A stretch of 64,000 nucleotides of DNA. Source: Tenrec ecaudatus. Taxonomy: Eukaryota; Chordata; Mammalia; Afrosoricida; Tenrecidae. The stretch is taken from positions 118,719,586 through 118,783,585 of the forward strand of contig NC_134537.1 in NCBI RefSeq assembly GCF_050624435.1, read 5' to 3'. Positions 23,627 to 34,497 of the stretch are shown piece after piece. The translations under genes were made by a program, and so were the position numbers. How positions within the stretch are numbered: position 1 is the first letter of the stretch; each line of letters starts with the position of its first letter. The notes below the pieces were generated by a model. It worked only from the letters and a program-made list of their open reading frames with translations, was not told where the DNA came from and searched no databases.

Positions 23627-23628
<2 letters not shown>
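23472..23628 (-). mobile_element. AfroSINE ending at a CA microsatellite
   Basis: Minus strand: 'tgatatagtggttatgcactggg' head, middle 'ctctacactcttaaagagttacagtctcagaaacccacagggg'. The (CA)n array begins right at the SINE head side. Confidence 0.82.

Positions 23629-23630
<2 letters not shown>

Positions 23631-23669
<39 letters not shown>
23631..23669 (+). repeat. (CA)n microsatellite
   Basis: About 19 perfect CA units. Confidence 0.97.
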
Positions 23670-23672
<3 letters not shown>

Positions 23673-23674
23673 TT

Positions 23675-24400
23675 AACAGTGATATAACAACCAAGGGACT
23701 AATAACTAAAGTCTATAGAGTTCTATAACATCCCAATAAGAAAAAAAATAAAACAATGGAAAGGTAGGCCAAGCACTTGAATAGCTGATTCACAAAGGAC
23801 AACACTCGATTGGGTAACAAGCGCATGAGGAAACAGCCATTCAGGAGCTGCAACGCAAACAATAATGAGATATCACCTTACACGCACAGTGGTAGCCCAA
23901 TTAAAAACAAAAAACAGAAACAAAGAGCAACCAATGCTGGAGAGGTTGCTGAGAGATCAGAACTTACACACGACTAGTATGTTTGTAAATATGTACATCT
24001 ATTGTGGAATGCAAGAGGGAGCTACCTAAAACCACTGGGGATAGAAATGCCACACTACTCAGCGATACCTTTGCTAGGCATATTCTTCAAAGAAATCAGA
24101 AACAGAACACAATCCGACAAATGCTCTCCATGTTCATAGGATCACAAGTCATAATAGCAAGAAGCCGGAAACCGGCCAAATGCCCATCAGTAGAAGAATG
24201 GATAAGAAGACTCCAATATGCACACAGTGGGATTCCATGTATCCTGTACATAGAGCGATGAAACTATGAAACATGTGTGGCATGGAAGGCCCCAGAAACC
24301 CTGATGTGAGGTTAGCCAGTCACAAAAGAACGTGACTGTATGAGTCCACTGCTGTAAGGATCACTAGCCAGAGAAAGGCAGGCTGCTGCTCTCGGGTCAC
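23675..24400 (+). mobile_element. L1 ORF2 C-terminal fragment (broken)
   Basis: The order matches the ORF2 3' end: 'aatgagatatcaccttacac', 'accaatgctggagaggttgctg', 'ccaaatgcccatcagtagaagaatggataag', 'gggattccatgtatcctgtac'. In part of it the frame 24004-24261 stays open, with residues like PSVEEWIRR in place of the usual 'P(I/V)DEWI' type string. Frame breaks make it a dead copy. It probably continues into 3' UTR to about 24850. Confidence 0.82.
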
Positions 24401-25559
24401 GTACTGCTCTAATCCTGGCTCCCAAGCAATGAGGTAGAGAGCCTGTTTAGCAACCAGGAACTGTATATCCCCCCCCCTTTATGTGCCTGGAAAACCACTT
24501 CGACAGAGGAGCCCTCCCCTTAACTGGGGTCAGTTTTTCACGATGTGAGGAGAGGGACAAGACCATTCAGCCACTGCCATCCAGCATCACCACATCATGG
24601 CACATGTGCCCCAAGTCAGCAGACACTGCCACAAGAATGATAAGCGAAACTCACTGGAAGTTCAAGTAAAGACTGGGGGAGGGTGGCATGTTTGTCTAGG
24701 GGACAGCAATTACATGTCTACTGGTGGATAAACTGGGAGGAACAACTTCCTGTCAGGACAAAACCAGCCAAACAAACAAAAATCCAAAACAAAACATTTA
24801 TCAATCCTTATATTGAATCCAAGGAGGAGATTATGTCCAGTAGTATGTTCCTAATTGACACTTTGACATATTTTCTATCCAGCCCTTGGTGACCCCGGCC
24901 GTGTGCTAGAGACTACTGACACGTTATACTCTGTCTTTCTAAGGCACATAACATCCTTCGTAGGCCACACTAGAAGGATTCAATGTGGAGATTCCACTCA
25001 GTGAACTGGGCTTTAACTCAAACACATCTTTGCAGATTTAAGGAATTTAAGGCTTAAATGCCCTAGTGTGGGAAAAAGGAAATGACTGCTTTCCCATGGT
25101 AATGGAATGGCCAGTCATTGGGCTTTGTTTCCGACCTCTTGATTTGAGGGTGCCCAGGGAATGGTGGCCTGGGACTATCAATTGTTTACAATTTTGATGT
25201 CCTTCTTGATTTTTTATAGTATGTATTAATCTGGTAGACATTGTTCTACCTTGGTGAATGAGTGTTATTAAATATTTTGCCCTATTGCCAACCCCCATTG
25301 TTGGTGTTAATTAAGAGTTGTATCTGTACAAATCAACACTTTATGTATTGCTGTCTGAAGCTAGCAATAATTTCTTTTTTACAACAGTGTTTTAAATTCT
25401 ATACCACATGCTAAATTAAAGAGACTATCAATAGAATTACCTGATGCTCCGGGAGGATTATTTATTTATAATGTTCTCTATCATAGAATGATAATAACGT
25501 CTCTAAAGTGAACCAGACATAGATAAACCATAGACATATGAAAGGAGATGAGGCTTGAA
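24401..25559. other. Mostly unassigned; first part perhaps L1 3' UTR
   Basis: 24401-24850 directly follows the ORF2 end and may be its 3' UTR. The rest shows no recognised repeat or gene. A C run lies at 24470-24478. Confidence 0.35.
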
Positions 25560-26345
25560 CTTAACTCTAGCCCCAATCTAAGGACAATCAGGTCTTGTGA
25601 CTTGGCCTTGCTTGTTGCTCACCCTCATGGAGAGATCACTGGCTATCAGAAAAATAACATCTGGGTTCTTAAAGGTTTGTCTTCAAACACGCAGCCATTT
25701 GAATGAGGGGTCAACTAAGTCCACATGGAAGAAGCACACTAGCCTGTGTGATTCAAGGATTATAAATAATAGAATCCACTTCTGAAGGAGGGAATGTATC
25801 ATCACAGCTTAAATTTTGACCACACGGTTTGCAGAATACTAAAGACGATAGTGTAAATTCAAAATCATTTGCAGTGTCTCCACAGGGACTAAGCCTCCAG
25901 TGAATGCTCTCTGACCAGAGCAATGTAAAGTAGATGATGGTTGATGTACTGAGGTTAAAACGCAATACATTATCATTTGAGCTCCCTTTTGACCCATTTT
26001 AAAGTTATTTCCATTTCTAGTATTTCCTTTTGATTGAGACTTTTTTATGATGTGCCTAGACATTGTTGTTAGTTTGTGTTTGTCTTCTTCCCGTCTGTGT
26101 TTTGTCTGCCTTTCTGTATGTGAAACCCAGGATAGGTAGATATAGAGAGGCAGACACAGGATTGATAATCACCGTAGGGCATTGCAGGGGAGGATGGGGG
26201 AAAGGGGGCTATTAGCAAGTATGAGAAGAAAATGTTCTCAAACTGATTGTGGTGATGACTCTACAAATCTTCTTAATATCACTGCAGGATTAAATCGTCT
26301 GATATGTGAAGTATATGGCAGTGCAACTATTAAAAAGATACATGG
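25560..26345 (+). mobile_element. L1 3' UTR, older subfamily
   Basis: Shares 'cacatggaagaagcacactagcctgtgtgatt' (25720-25751) with the young-type L1 UTRs. Further on it has 'ctgtatgtgaaacccaggataggtagatatagagaggcagac', the polypurine 'ggggaggatgggggaaaggggg' and the end 'gtgatgactctacaaatcttcttaatatcac…gcaactattaaaaaga'. It appears to be one copy of an older relative of the young family. Confidence 0.65.
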
Positions 26346-26495
26346 GTCTTTCTATGATTTTTGCCGTTTGGCGAGCCATCCAGGCTGTTCATAAGGAACA
26401 TGACGCACCATATGCCTGCCTTTCATGACAAAAACAAAAACACAAAAACCCAGTTCCTCAGAGGCATTCCTGTTGGAGTTTGTGGAGAGAGGAAA

Positions 26496-26880
26496 GTGTT
26501 AGTTAGTTATCTATTGCTGCAGGACGAAGCACTACACCGTCAGTGCCTTAATGCACTGCATCTCTCGCCTTTGCTGCCTGCGTCGGATATTTGCGCCTGG
26601 CTTAGTTAGATCCTCTTCTTCAGAGACTCTCGTAAGGCTGCAAGGTATCGATAAGGTCTCTAGTCTCATTTGAAGACTTGATTGAGCAAAGGTCTGATTG
26701 TTGCCAGGATTCAGCTCCTCCTGGGATGTTGGACTGAGGACTTCACTCCCTCGCTGGTTGTTAGCCAGAGGCTGCTCTCAAGTTCAGCCAGGTGGAAGAG
26801 GCCCACACACCTTTCCCGATGTTAAATTATACAATAGTCTCTTCATCTGTTTGATCAACTGCCTCCTGCTCTAGGAACAA
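26496..26880 (-). mobile_element. Ancient LTR-like repeat
   Basis: Plus-strand order 'gttagttatctattgctgcaggacgaagcac', 'gttggactgaggacttcactccctcgctggttgttagccagaggctgctctcaa' and 'tggaagaggcccacacacc' follows an old mammalian LTR (MaLR/ERVL-type) in reverse. The exact family is not certain. Confidence 0.5.
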
Positions 26881-27191
26881 GCAAACTTCATTAATAAGTA
26901 AATATCTATATGTGATATGGAAGGGGAGGAAGATGAATAAAAAGTGACACGAAGGTTCTACTATTCATAGATGATGCTAAGGCAGAGCCATGGAAGATAC
27001 ATTTGTGAAGAATATATTTGTGCAGAATTAAGGAAGTGAGGGAAATCCGGCAGGAGACTACCTGGAGAAAGAGAGCCCATGACAGCGTGAAAACGTGACT
27101 CTCCGGGCTGATCGGTAGTGTAATTGACTCGTAGTCAGCTGCTACGTTGAAGCTGAGCACTGTTTCCCGTGACTGCGGGGACACGGAGTGC

Positions 27192-27375
27192 TGGCGGCCC
27201 TGTGGGGTAGCCGTTGGGCTGCTGACTACAGTTGGAAGCCCCTGAGGCACTCGGGAGGAGAAGGATGAGCCGGCAGCTTCTGCAAAGACCGACACTCCCG
27301 AAACCCTGGGCATGCTTGTTCTGAGTCGGAAATAACTTGATGCTGGTGGGTTGGGTTTGGTTTGGGTTTGGGTTG
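27192..27375 (+). mobile_element. AfroSINE
   Basis: 'gccctgtggggtagccgttgggctgctgacta' head, 'ggagaaggatgagccggcagcttctgcaaagaccg' middle, and a tail 'gagtcggaaataacttgatgctggtgggttgggtttgg'. The 195-codon minus frame 26906-27493 runs across it and is a chance frame. Confidence 0.87.
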
Positions 27376-27591
27376 GTGCCTGGCAAAGATGTGAAGGCAG
27401 ATTCCATCTATGGGGGGACTCCTGTGTTGGGCAACCTCGGCTAGGGAATTTCCCATCAGGCCCTGCTGAAAGTTTCTTTAAACTGAAGCTCATTCATTTT
27501 TAGAATATTAAAATTTTTTTTTAATTTCCCCCTCCCACCTCCATTTTAAGAATATTTTAACCCAACCTTCTGTCCTTCTCTCCTTCACCAG

Positions 27592-27712
27592 GATCAGACC
27601 TGCACTGTGGATTATCAGATCTCAGGATCTGGCCCTGACCTGATGGATATTTCTCCTAAGAAATTTGCCGGATATTGGTTACTGTTTTGATCCCAGTGCT
27701 TCAAGGATCCAG
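27592..27712 (+). other. Weak exon-like segment
   Basis: 'ttctgtccttctctccttcaccag' (acceptor-like, to 27591 or so) and 'atccag|gtaaac' bound about 120 nt. One frame stays open for 32 codons from the acceptor, then TGA; the other two stop earlier. Without a continuing frame this could only be a last coding or non-coding exon, and may be chance. Confidence 0.15.
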
Positions 27713-28035
27713 GTAAACACAGTGTTCCAGCCAAGGTTACACAGGGCTTACGGGAGTCTGGCATTTCCAAGAACATCACGAAGTGTTCTTTAGCGGAATC
27801 AAACGTGTCTTTAGAGGCATAAACTGCAGGGAGAGTTGTGAGAGCACGCCAGTAAGTGACCTGGGTTTTCAGATTGAAGGGATGTGGTCAGAGACGCACC
27901 AGCAGCCTTGTGGAAGAAAAATAATTGGCTTGGTTGGAGTGCTTTTGGTAGCTGCTCTGGATTAGGCCCCCAACGCTTGGTGAGCCCATGAACAATGGCA
28001 TGAAGTGCTGCCCTGTCCTGTCCCTTCCGACGAGA

Positions 28036-28530
28036 GGTTATGCTGTTGCTGTTGTTGTTGTTGCTAAGTGCCATTGGGTCCATTCGTATTCTCTGTGACC
28101 CCATGTGCAACGCAATGAAACACCACCCGGCCTTGCACCATCCTCACAATTGTGATGCCTATGTCCATTCTTACAACCACTGTGCCAATCCGTGGCATCA
28201 AGCATCTTCCCCTTTTTACCTGTTCTTCCACGTTACCAAGGATTACGTCCTTCTAACCACATGTCCCAATACAGGAGACTAAGTCTCACCATACTCACGT
28301 CTAAGGACCAGTCTGGCTGTCCTTCCTCCAAGACAGGTTTCTTTTTTTTGCCAATCCATGACACCTTGACTGTTCTTCATCAGCACTTCAATTCAAATGC
28401 ATTGGTTCTTCTTCAGTCTCCCTTGTTCAAAGCCCAGCTTTCACATGCGTATGAAGCAATGGAAAATACAAGGGCTTAAGTCTGGTGCACCACAGCCCTT
28501 AAAGTGACATCCCTGTTCTTCACAATTTTA
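28036..28530 (-). mobile_element. RTE1-type LINE, 3' end with repeat tail
   Basis: The plus strand begins 'ctgttgctgttgttgttgttgctaagtgccattgggtcc', i.e. the (AAC)-rich tail of the RTE in reverse. It then runs through 'tgcaacgcaatgaaacaccacccggccttgcaccatcctcac' and 'cagcttt.cacatgcgtatgaagcaatggaaaatac'. The simple-repeat tail is typical of RTE, which lacks poly(A). Confidence 0.9.
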
Positions 28531-28591
28531 TATATGGATTATAGATAGGATTTTTGTTTTCCATGTTTTGTTATGGCTGATTTGCAGAAGT

Positions 28592-28661
28592 ATATTGGCC
28601 AGGAATCAAACTCAGGTCTCCTGCATGGAAAGCAGCCATTCTACCATGGAACCAGCAATGT
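28592..28661 (-). pseudogene. tRNA-Gly(UCC)-like pseudogene
   Basis: Read on the minus strand, 70 nt fold like tRNA-Gly. The A-box region is 'tggttccatggtagaa', the anticodon stem CTGC/GCAG surrounds loop TTTCCAT with anticodon TCC (28627-28629), and the B box is 'agtttgattcc'. The acceptor arms ACATTGC and CCAATAT pair at only five of seven positions, so it looks inactive. It may be a lone tRNA pseudogene or the head of an unrecognised tRNA-Gly SINE. No second copy was seen in the window. Confidence 0.7.
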
Positions 28662-28674
28662 CTCACTTTGGGTA

Positions 28675-28870
28675 ATATAAATCAAACCAAACCCATTGCT
28701 CTGCAATCTATTCTGAGTCATAAAGGACCTGTACCACAGAATAGAACTGCCGCAACGATTGTAAATGTTTATGGAAATAGACGCCATGTCTTCTTTTCCA
28801 AGGAGCAGATGGCAGATTTGAATTGCTGACCTCTTGGTTAGCAGCTAAGTACTTATTCACACTGCCCCCA
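28675..28870 (-). mobile_element. AfroSINE
   Basis: Minus strand: 'cttgggggcagtgtgaataagtacttagctgctaacc', 'agaggtcagcaattcaaatctgcc', 'agaagacatggcgtctatttccataaacatttacaat'. The tail lies at 'gattgcagagcaatgggtttggtttg'. Confidence 0.88.
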
Positions 28871-29361
28871 AGAATACTAAGGGATCAAAATTATTAACCC
28901 AAGGCATTTATTTGTGTCCATCACAAGACCTAAGGGAAGGACATTATAAACCCAGTACCTGACAATCTACTTATTAGCAGCATTCAACATCTGACTAGAT
29001 AGAAGTAAGTGGCCAGGTTCTTGGCCATTAAAATTCTGATAAAACCTATTAAGGTGACTCACATGCTTAGGCTCAAAGAGGAGCTGCCATTGTATCTGTG
29101 AGAGTGTGCATAGCAGCATATATTTTATGCAAATCTAATAGATTTGTTATGAATGAAACTGCCTAATGAACGCTTCACACCATTTGAACGGTTGCTTGAG
29201 AGTAATCAGAAATGTGTGTGCTTTATAAAAAACAATTTGCAATGCTAATTACTTAAGCTTGACAGCACTTAACACCGTGGCTAGCACATGGTCAGCACCA
29301 AGTATCTTTTGTTAGCTATAGTAAAGATGACATTACAGTTTTTCAAACAACTATATTGATG
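28871..29361. other. Unassigned stretch
   Basis: No feature recognised. Confidence 0.45.
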
Positions 29362-29972
29362 TGAACAAAGGGGTTTGGAGTGGAGACCAAAGGCCCATCT
29401 GTAGAGAATCAGATATCCCCCCACAGAAGGGTTCTTAGGAAGGGATGATTCAACCAAGGTGCAGTAGAGCACCAAGAAAACACACCTCATTCCTTCAGCT
29501 CCAGAGGGCTTCCTCCTCCCCACTACCATGGCCCAGTTCTGCCTTACAAATCTGCCTAGACCGGAGAACACACACTGGTACAGATAAGAACTCTCAACAC
29601 ATGGAATTCAGGAACAGTAGTGGGAGTAGCAATATTGTAAAGGTAGGGGCTAGTCAGGGAGGGGGAAGGGAGATAAAGGAAGAATCCATTACAAGGTTGG
29701 ATATATAGTCCCTTCCTCCTCCAAGGGGACAAATAACAGAAATGTGGGGGAAGAGACAATGGGCAGTGTAAGATGCAAAATAATAATAACAATAGATAAT
29801 TGATCTAGGATCCATGAGGGTGAGAGGGTGGGGAAAAATTAGGAACTTATACCAAGGGCTCAAGTAGAAAATATTTTGGAAATGATGATGGCAACATATG
29901 CAGATATACTTGATGCATAGAATGTTATGAGAGTTGTAAGAGCCTCCAATAAAATTTTTAAAAAATAAAAAA
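29362..29972 (+). mobile_element. Young-type L1, 3' UTR fragment
   Basis: Starts within the UTR ('ggtttggagtggagaccaaaggcccatctgtagagaatc'), passes the polypurine stretch 'cagggagggggaaggg', and ends 'gttgtaagagcctccaataaaatttttaaaaaat' with an AAAG-rich tail. Frames at 29281-30028 are inside or antisense to it. Confidence 0.87.
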
Positions 29973-30754
29973 GAAAGAAAGAAATGACAGTTTTCAAAAG
30001 ATGTCAGTAAGCCATTGGGAAGAACCACTGGAGGCTACTGAGTGATCCAGATGAAAAGAGACTGGAAACTTTCTATTGGGAGCTTTGTGGCCGGGATCCC
30101 GGCTTCCCCACAGACTCTAAGCTTGACGCAGCTTAGACTTGACAGCACTTTCCACAGGGCACTTAAATACTTTTATTTCCTCTCTTTTACCTTCCTAACC
30201 TGTGACAGGCTCTCTTCTTGGCTTCTGATAAGCAAAAGATTAGAAAATCCTTTTAAACTTCAGAAACAGAGTAAAGCTCAGCCAAGCGATAAAAGCTTCG
30301 GAAATTAGTCTTGAATATTATCACTGTGTATCCATTGAACTAAGATGAAGAGCTCTCTACATTCTCTAAAGTTCTTTTTCATACTAATTAGATACTCTTC
30401 AAAGGTGTCATTACCATTAAAAATTACTTTGGAGTACAAGACAGACAATATATTTTAATGTCTTTTAATTTCTTTTCTGTGTTTCTCATATTTTATTGTC
30501 CTTCTCTCATCTCACCACTGAATCATAGGACTTCCAAGGAGTTTTTTCTCCCTACGCTCATGTTAAAATTCTGAACGGAAACACAGCTCACATGAAAAAA
30601 CTGGATTCAATTACTATCGGAAGACTATAATAATTAAAATTTGATTGCCCGGATTATCAATGTGCCTTATTCTCCTCCCTCTGCCCTACCTTGAGCTGAG
30701 AGCTCTTTATAGCTCCAGAAATGAAAAGCTTTAGTTATAAACAGAGATGTATAA
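29973..30754. other. Unassigned stretch
   Basis: Contains a short A-tail extension (AAAGAAAG) of the L1 at its start. No further feature recognised. Confidence 0.45.
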
Positions 30755-30907
30755 AACAATGCAGCTGCTATTGCGTAGACGCCAACTCATTGTGGCCTCA
30801 TGAGGGTTGGAGTAGAGCTTTCTCCCAAGGTGCCTCTGGATGGATAGAGCCTTCAACCTTTCATCAGCAGGAAAGTGCATGAGCCATTTGCCATCCCAGG
30901 GACTCCT
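30755..30907 (-). mobile_element. AfroSINE, diverged
   Basis: Minus strand starts 'acaggagtccctgggatggcaaatggctcatgcacttt' and keeps 'ggttgaaggctctatcc' and 'ctctactccaaccctcatgaggccacaatgagttgg'. Confidence 0.75.
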
Positions 30908-31817
30908 GTAGTATATGCGGGTAGATCAAATAAGAAGATTGGCATGTGCTCCTTGGTGACTGGGCAGGGCAGGCAGTTCTCTAGTGTTGGTGATCGTTTC
31001 TGAGAAGCTGAAGGACACAACACAAAAGTGCTTCAAGCGTGTCAAAGTACATGAAGTGTGAAAGCATCGATTGACGGAAGTCTACTACAAAACCCTGACT
31101 GCTACCCTCACCCCTCGATGCAGATTAGAATAAGGGCTCTTGACTACGGAGTAAATTTGGTCTTTCCTTGGATGATCTCCTAAGATTGTTGTTTCTATAA
31201 CTCTGGAAGGGACCATCTTCCTTGTGTACATCTTTCTTATTGCCTGAAACCAGAAGTCAGTCCAACACAATTGTGCATCATAAAAGGAATGGCTGTACCA
31301 TGGAGGAGTGTACAGCCCTGCATATTAGAAGACAGGGAAATATTTTTTTTCTCCCTAAAGATTCACTTGGCATGGTTGTTGGGGGTGTGTGCTTTCCTTC
31401 AAAGCCATGCAGATACGCTTGTCTCACGAATCTGACAGGTCCATAAATTGGTGGGCACCTAGTTGATGCCTTTGTGATACCAGCTTTGTGAACTCTGTCT
31501 CTGTTCTGACAGTCTGATAAAACCCGGAGCCGAACCAGACCCTTCTCCCTTGGGACTGTGCTTAGAGCTTGCTATCATTGTGGCCATCATTTTACCATCA
31601 TCAGAACCTTGGAAGTCCTGTCTTCTCTTCCAGCATCACTCTAGCTTGACTTTTTCTGATCTGGAGCAATGTGCACTAGCAGAGAGAGGGTCAACCTGGA
31701 GTGAGATTCAGACCTTTTCAGATTCAGCCTGCTCTGCCCTGTGGAATGCTATAAATTCCAAAGTTTTCCTATGCCTCTTCTCCTTAGGTGATGAGATATC
31801 TCCTTGGGATAAATACC
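30908..31817. other. Unassigned stretch
   Basis: Short frames at 31222-31446 and 31550-31873 have no family signature; the latter runs into a SINE. No repeat recognised. Confidence 0.4.
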
Positions 31818-32020
31818 TCATGTATTGGTGGTATCGTGGGCTACGCATTGTGCTGCTAACCACAGGTCAGTAGTTTGAGCCCACCAGTTACTCTGTGGGA
31901 GAAAGACAAGGCTGTCGAGTCCTATAAAGATTAAAAGCCTTGAAAACACAAAGAGACAATTTTACTCTGCCCTATGGGGTGACCGTGAGTCAGAATTGAC
32001 TTGATGCCAGCAAGATTTTT
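31818..32020 (+). mobile_element. AfroSINE, near full length
   Basis: 'tattggtggtatcgtgggctacgcattgtgctgctaaccacaggtcagtagtttgagccc', 'ggagaaagacaaggctgtcgagtcctataaagattaaaagcc' and 'gccctatggggtgaccgtgagtcagaattgacttgatgcc'. Confidence 0.9.
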
Positions 32021-32743
32021 TCCTGATAACCAGTCTTTTGGGGCCCTTTTCATCCTGGGAAAATATTATATGCAAGTCTTGTCGATGGCCAGACCTGGTC
32101 CAATGAACGTTTGCAGAAAGGGCAGTCACAAGCTTCATGAAACCCTTGAACTAAAGTACTTTGTCCAAGGAACCAAAAGTCACAGAAAAGTTGTCCTCAG
32201 CCTAATGTGGAGGCCATTTGAGCGTGAGGAGTTGGGTCAGCCATATCCACTCAAGAATCATAACTGCATCCTCTTGCATGCTTATGACAATTCCTAGGGT
32301 ATTTGTTACAAGTTCATACACTATTTCCTATTTCAACTTACTTCCCGTTGGACATCTGTAAAAGTGTCAGCCTCCCTCTTGGGGAGCTTGTCTCAGCGAC
32401 TTTAGTCCTGGCTTGTTCTTTGCTTGAGCAGTGAAGATAAAGCTTCCTTCCACTTTCAATCAGGCTTCATCTTTGTTTCTCAGCAGTGCTAAGCGGGACC
32501 AGGACTGGTAACAAGACCGCTTGCTTTGAAAAGCACGTTAGTATTAAGAAAGGTACATGGAAGGTTGAATACATATTTCAGAAGTATTTGGAGGCACTTG
32601 GAGGTTCAAGGAATCCAGGTTAGAGACTTGGTTGTTACCCTTGTAGACTCCAAGCTAGTAGACTGAGTTAGTAGACTCTGCCACAGGGCTTTAGCTATGT
32701 GGTTTTACATCGGAAATTCCTCTACTTACTGTAACTGATAAAT
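32021..32743. other. Unassigned stretch
   Basis: A 98-codon frame (32001-32297) starts inside the preceding SINE and shows no family features. Nothing else supported. Confidence 0.4.
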
Positions 32744-32915
32744 ATTTGGGAGCCCTCGGTAGTGCAAATGCTTTGCTTAGCTGCTAATTGAAATGTTGGA
32801 AGTTCTAGTCCACTTAGATTCCTGGTGACCTACTTCCCCAAACTAGCCATTAAAACCCTATAAAGCTGTTCTACTCTGCCACACATGAGAGCCTGGGTGA
32901 ACTCAATACACCTGG
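32744..32915 (+). mobile_element. AfroSINE, variant without the middle block
   Basis: 'gggagccctcggtagtgcaaatgctttgcttagctgctaattg', then the variant middle 'cctggtgacctacttccccaaactagccattaaaaccct' and 'ttctactctgccacacatgagagc'. Same subfamily as 14808-15004. Confidence 0.85.
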
Positions 32916-33935
32916 TACCTAGCATGTGGTACAGCTAGTAGGGACAGTGCAGTGGATGGGTGACCACCTCACATTATGCCCATTATGCCTGGGCTTCAGC
33001 TGGGTTTCTGCTCCACAGAAAAGTAAGTCATGGCCCCATGAGGAGCAGCATAGGCAACGTTGGGAGGAGAGGCCTGTCAAACATTTCAACTTTCAAAACC
33101 TGGTTAGAATCAGCCTAGTCAGTCTAGGCTAGGCTTTGGTGGGGTACATACAACTCTAGATTCTCAGTGACTTAAACCAAAAGCTGAACTCTTACTCATG
33201 CTGCATTTGTTAGGAGTAAGTCTGCGCTGAGTCAGCTCTTGCCATGATGACCAGGCTTACCGCGGAAGCAGGTTTTGTGTACTGGCCCTAAAACCGGATC
33301 TATAAGAGATACATATCCCTTCCCCCGTGATCTGTGCTTAACTTGTGGCACAGACAACCTATGTTCACAAAGGTATGGAAGACAATCTTATTAGCTAGCT
33401 GGAAAGAAACATGGAAACTTTGCAGAGAGCCCTCATTGCTTACACACTTAGATGCCAATGTATTGTAAGCACACTGTTCTTACCTAACACTCGCCTCACT
33501 ATGGTCTTTGGGTGCCAAACATAGTAAAATAATGTTTATGATAAAGTTGGAAGAGGTAACTCTCCTGTATTTTCCTTGTGAACCAAAACACTGTGATATT
33601 TATTGGCTTTCAATATTTTGTGAAAAAAGGAGGGCGTGTTATTATATTTTTATTATTTGAAAAGGGAAAAATCTTGACACAGAAGCCTTTAAAAAATATT
33701 CCATAGTTATTCATTAATGGTTCAAACTGGAGACCCAGGTTCATACTGGCATCTTTACAAAACCACATACCAGGAAGTTTAATTTTAAGCCAAATGGTAG
33801 AAGTATTGGCTTAATGGCTAATGATCTGAAATCCAATGTCTAAAATTTATTTTCAAATTTTCAAGGCATTGCTGGTAACCATTTTCTATGTCAAGATATA
33901 TGTATTTTAACACATATATATATATAATATATACC
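32916..33935. other. Unassigned stretch
   Basis: AT-rich toward its end, with 'acacatatatatatata' near 33912-33928. No gene or repeat family recognised. Confidence 0.45.
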
Positions 33936-34132
33936 AGTTGCTATTGATTCAACTGAGTCACCCAGCTTTTGTATGTGTCAGATGAGTTCTGGACTCCCTA
34001 GGGCTTTCAATGACTGATAGTTTTGGAAAAAAGATTGTCAGGTCTTTTTTCCCTATGAATCTCTTGGAGGAATTGAACCTTCAGCCTTTCAGTTGGCAAC
34101 TGAGCACCTTAATTATGACACCACCAAGGGCT
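33936..34132 (-). mobile_element. AfroSINE
   Basis: Minus strand head 'agcccttggtggtgtcataattaaggtgctcagttgcc', then 'aggctgaaggttcaattcctcc' and a diverged middle. First of three same-strand copies within 500 bp. Confidence 0.83.
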
Positions 34133-34134
34133 AT

Positions 34135-34205
34135 ATACACTATCATTGAGTTGATTCAAATGTATAGTGACCCTGTAGGACAGAGTAAAACTATTTAATG
34201 CTTTC
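34135..34205 (-). mobile_element. AfroSINE 3' fragment
   Basis: 'catcattgagttgattcaaatgtatagtgaccctgtaggacagagtaaaact' in plus orientation is the reverse of a SINE 3' end. The head is absent. Confidence 0.78.
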
Positions 34206-34244
34206 ATGAGCTTTCTGCAACTTTCTTGTTGACATATACACACA

Positions 34245-34427
34245 TACAAACCAAACCCATTGCCATCCAATTGTTTCTAACTCATAGGAACCCTGTAGAG
34301 GTTTTGGAGGTTATAAATTTTTATGGGATGGCCTCATTTTTCTCTTTCAGTGCCATGGTGGTTTGAAAGGCTGGCCTTTTGGCTAACAGTCCAATGCTTT
34401 TCAATAGGGACAGCAGGGCTCCTGTAT
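34245..34427 (-). mobile_element. AfroSINE
   Basis: Minus strand: 'acaggagccctgctgtccctattgaaaagcattggactgttagcc', 'aaggccagcctttcaaacc', 'aaaatgaggccatcccataaaaatttataacc', tail 'aattggatggcaatgggtttggttt'. Confidence 0.88.
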
Positions 34428-34435
34428 GCACACAT

Positions 34436-34496
34436 ATCATGGTATATGCACACACACCATGTATGTGTATGTGTGTGTGTGTGTACACACCATGAT
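34436..34496. repeat. Imperfect inverted repeat with TG/CA core
   Basis: 'atcatggtatatgcacacacac' and its near-complement 'gtgtgtgtacacaccatgat' flank a TG-rich centre. The arms of about 20 bp could form a hairpin. Likely arose by microsatellite slippage beside the SINE. Confidence 0.7.
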
Positions 34497-34497
34497 A

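Noticed and set aside
26906-27493. Longest frame in the window, 195 codons on the minus strand
   Set aside because: It runs antisense through an AfroSINE and unrelated sequence, shows no domain, and has no splice or start support.
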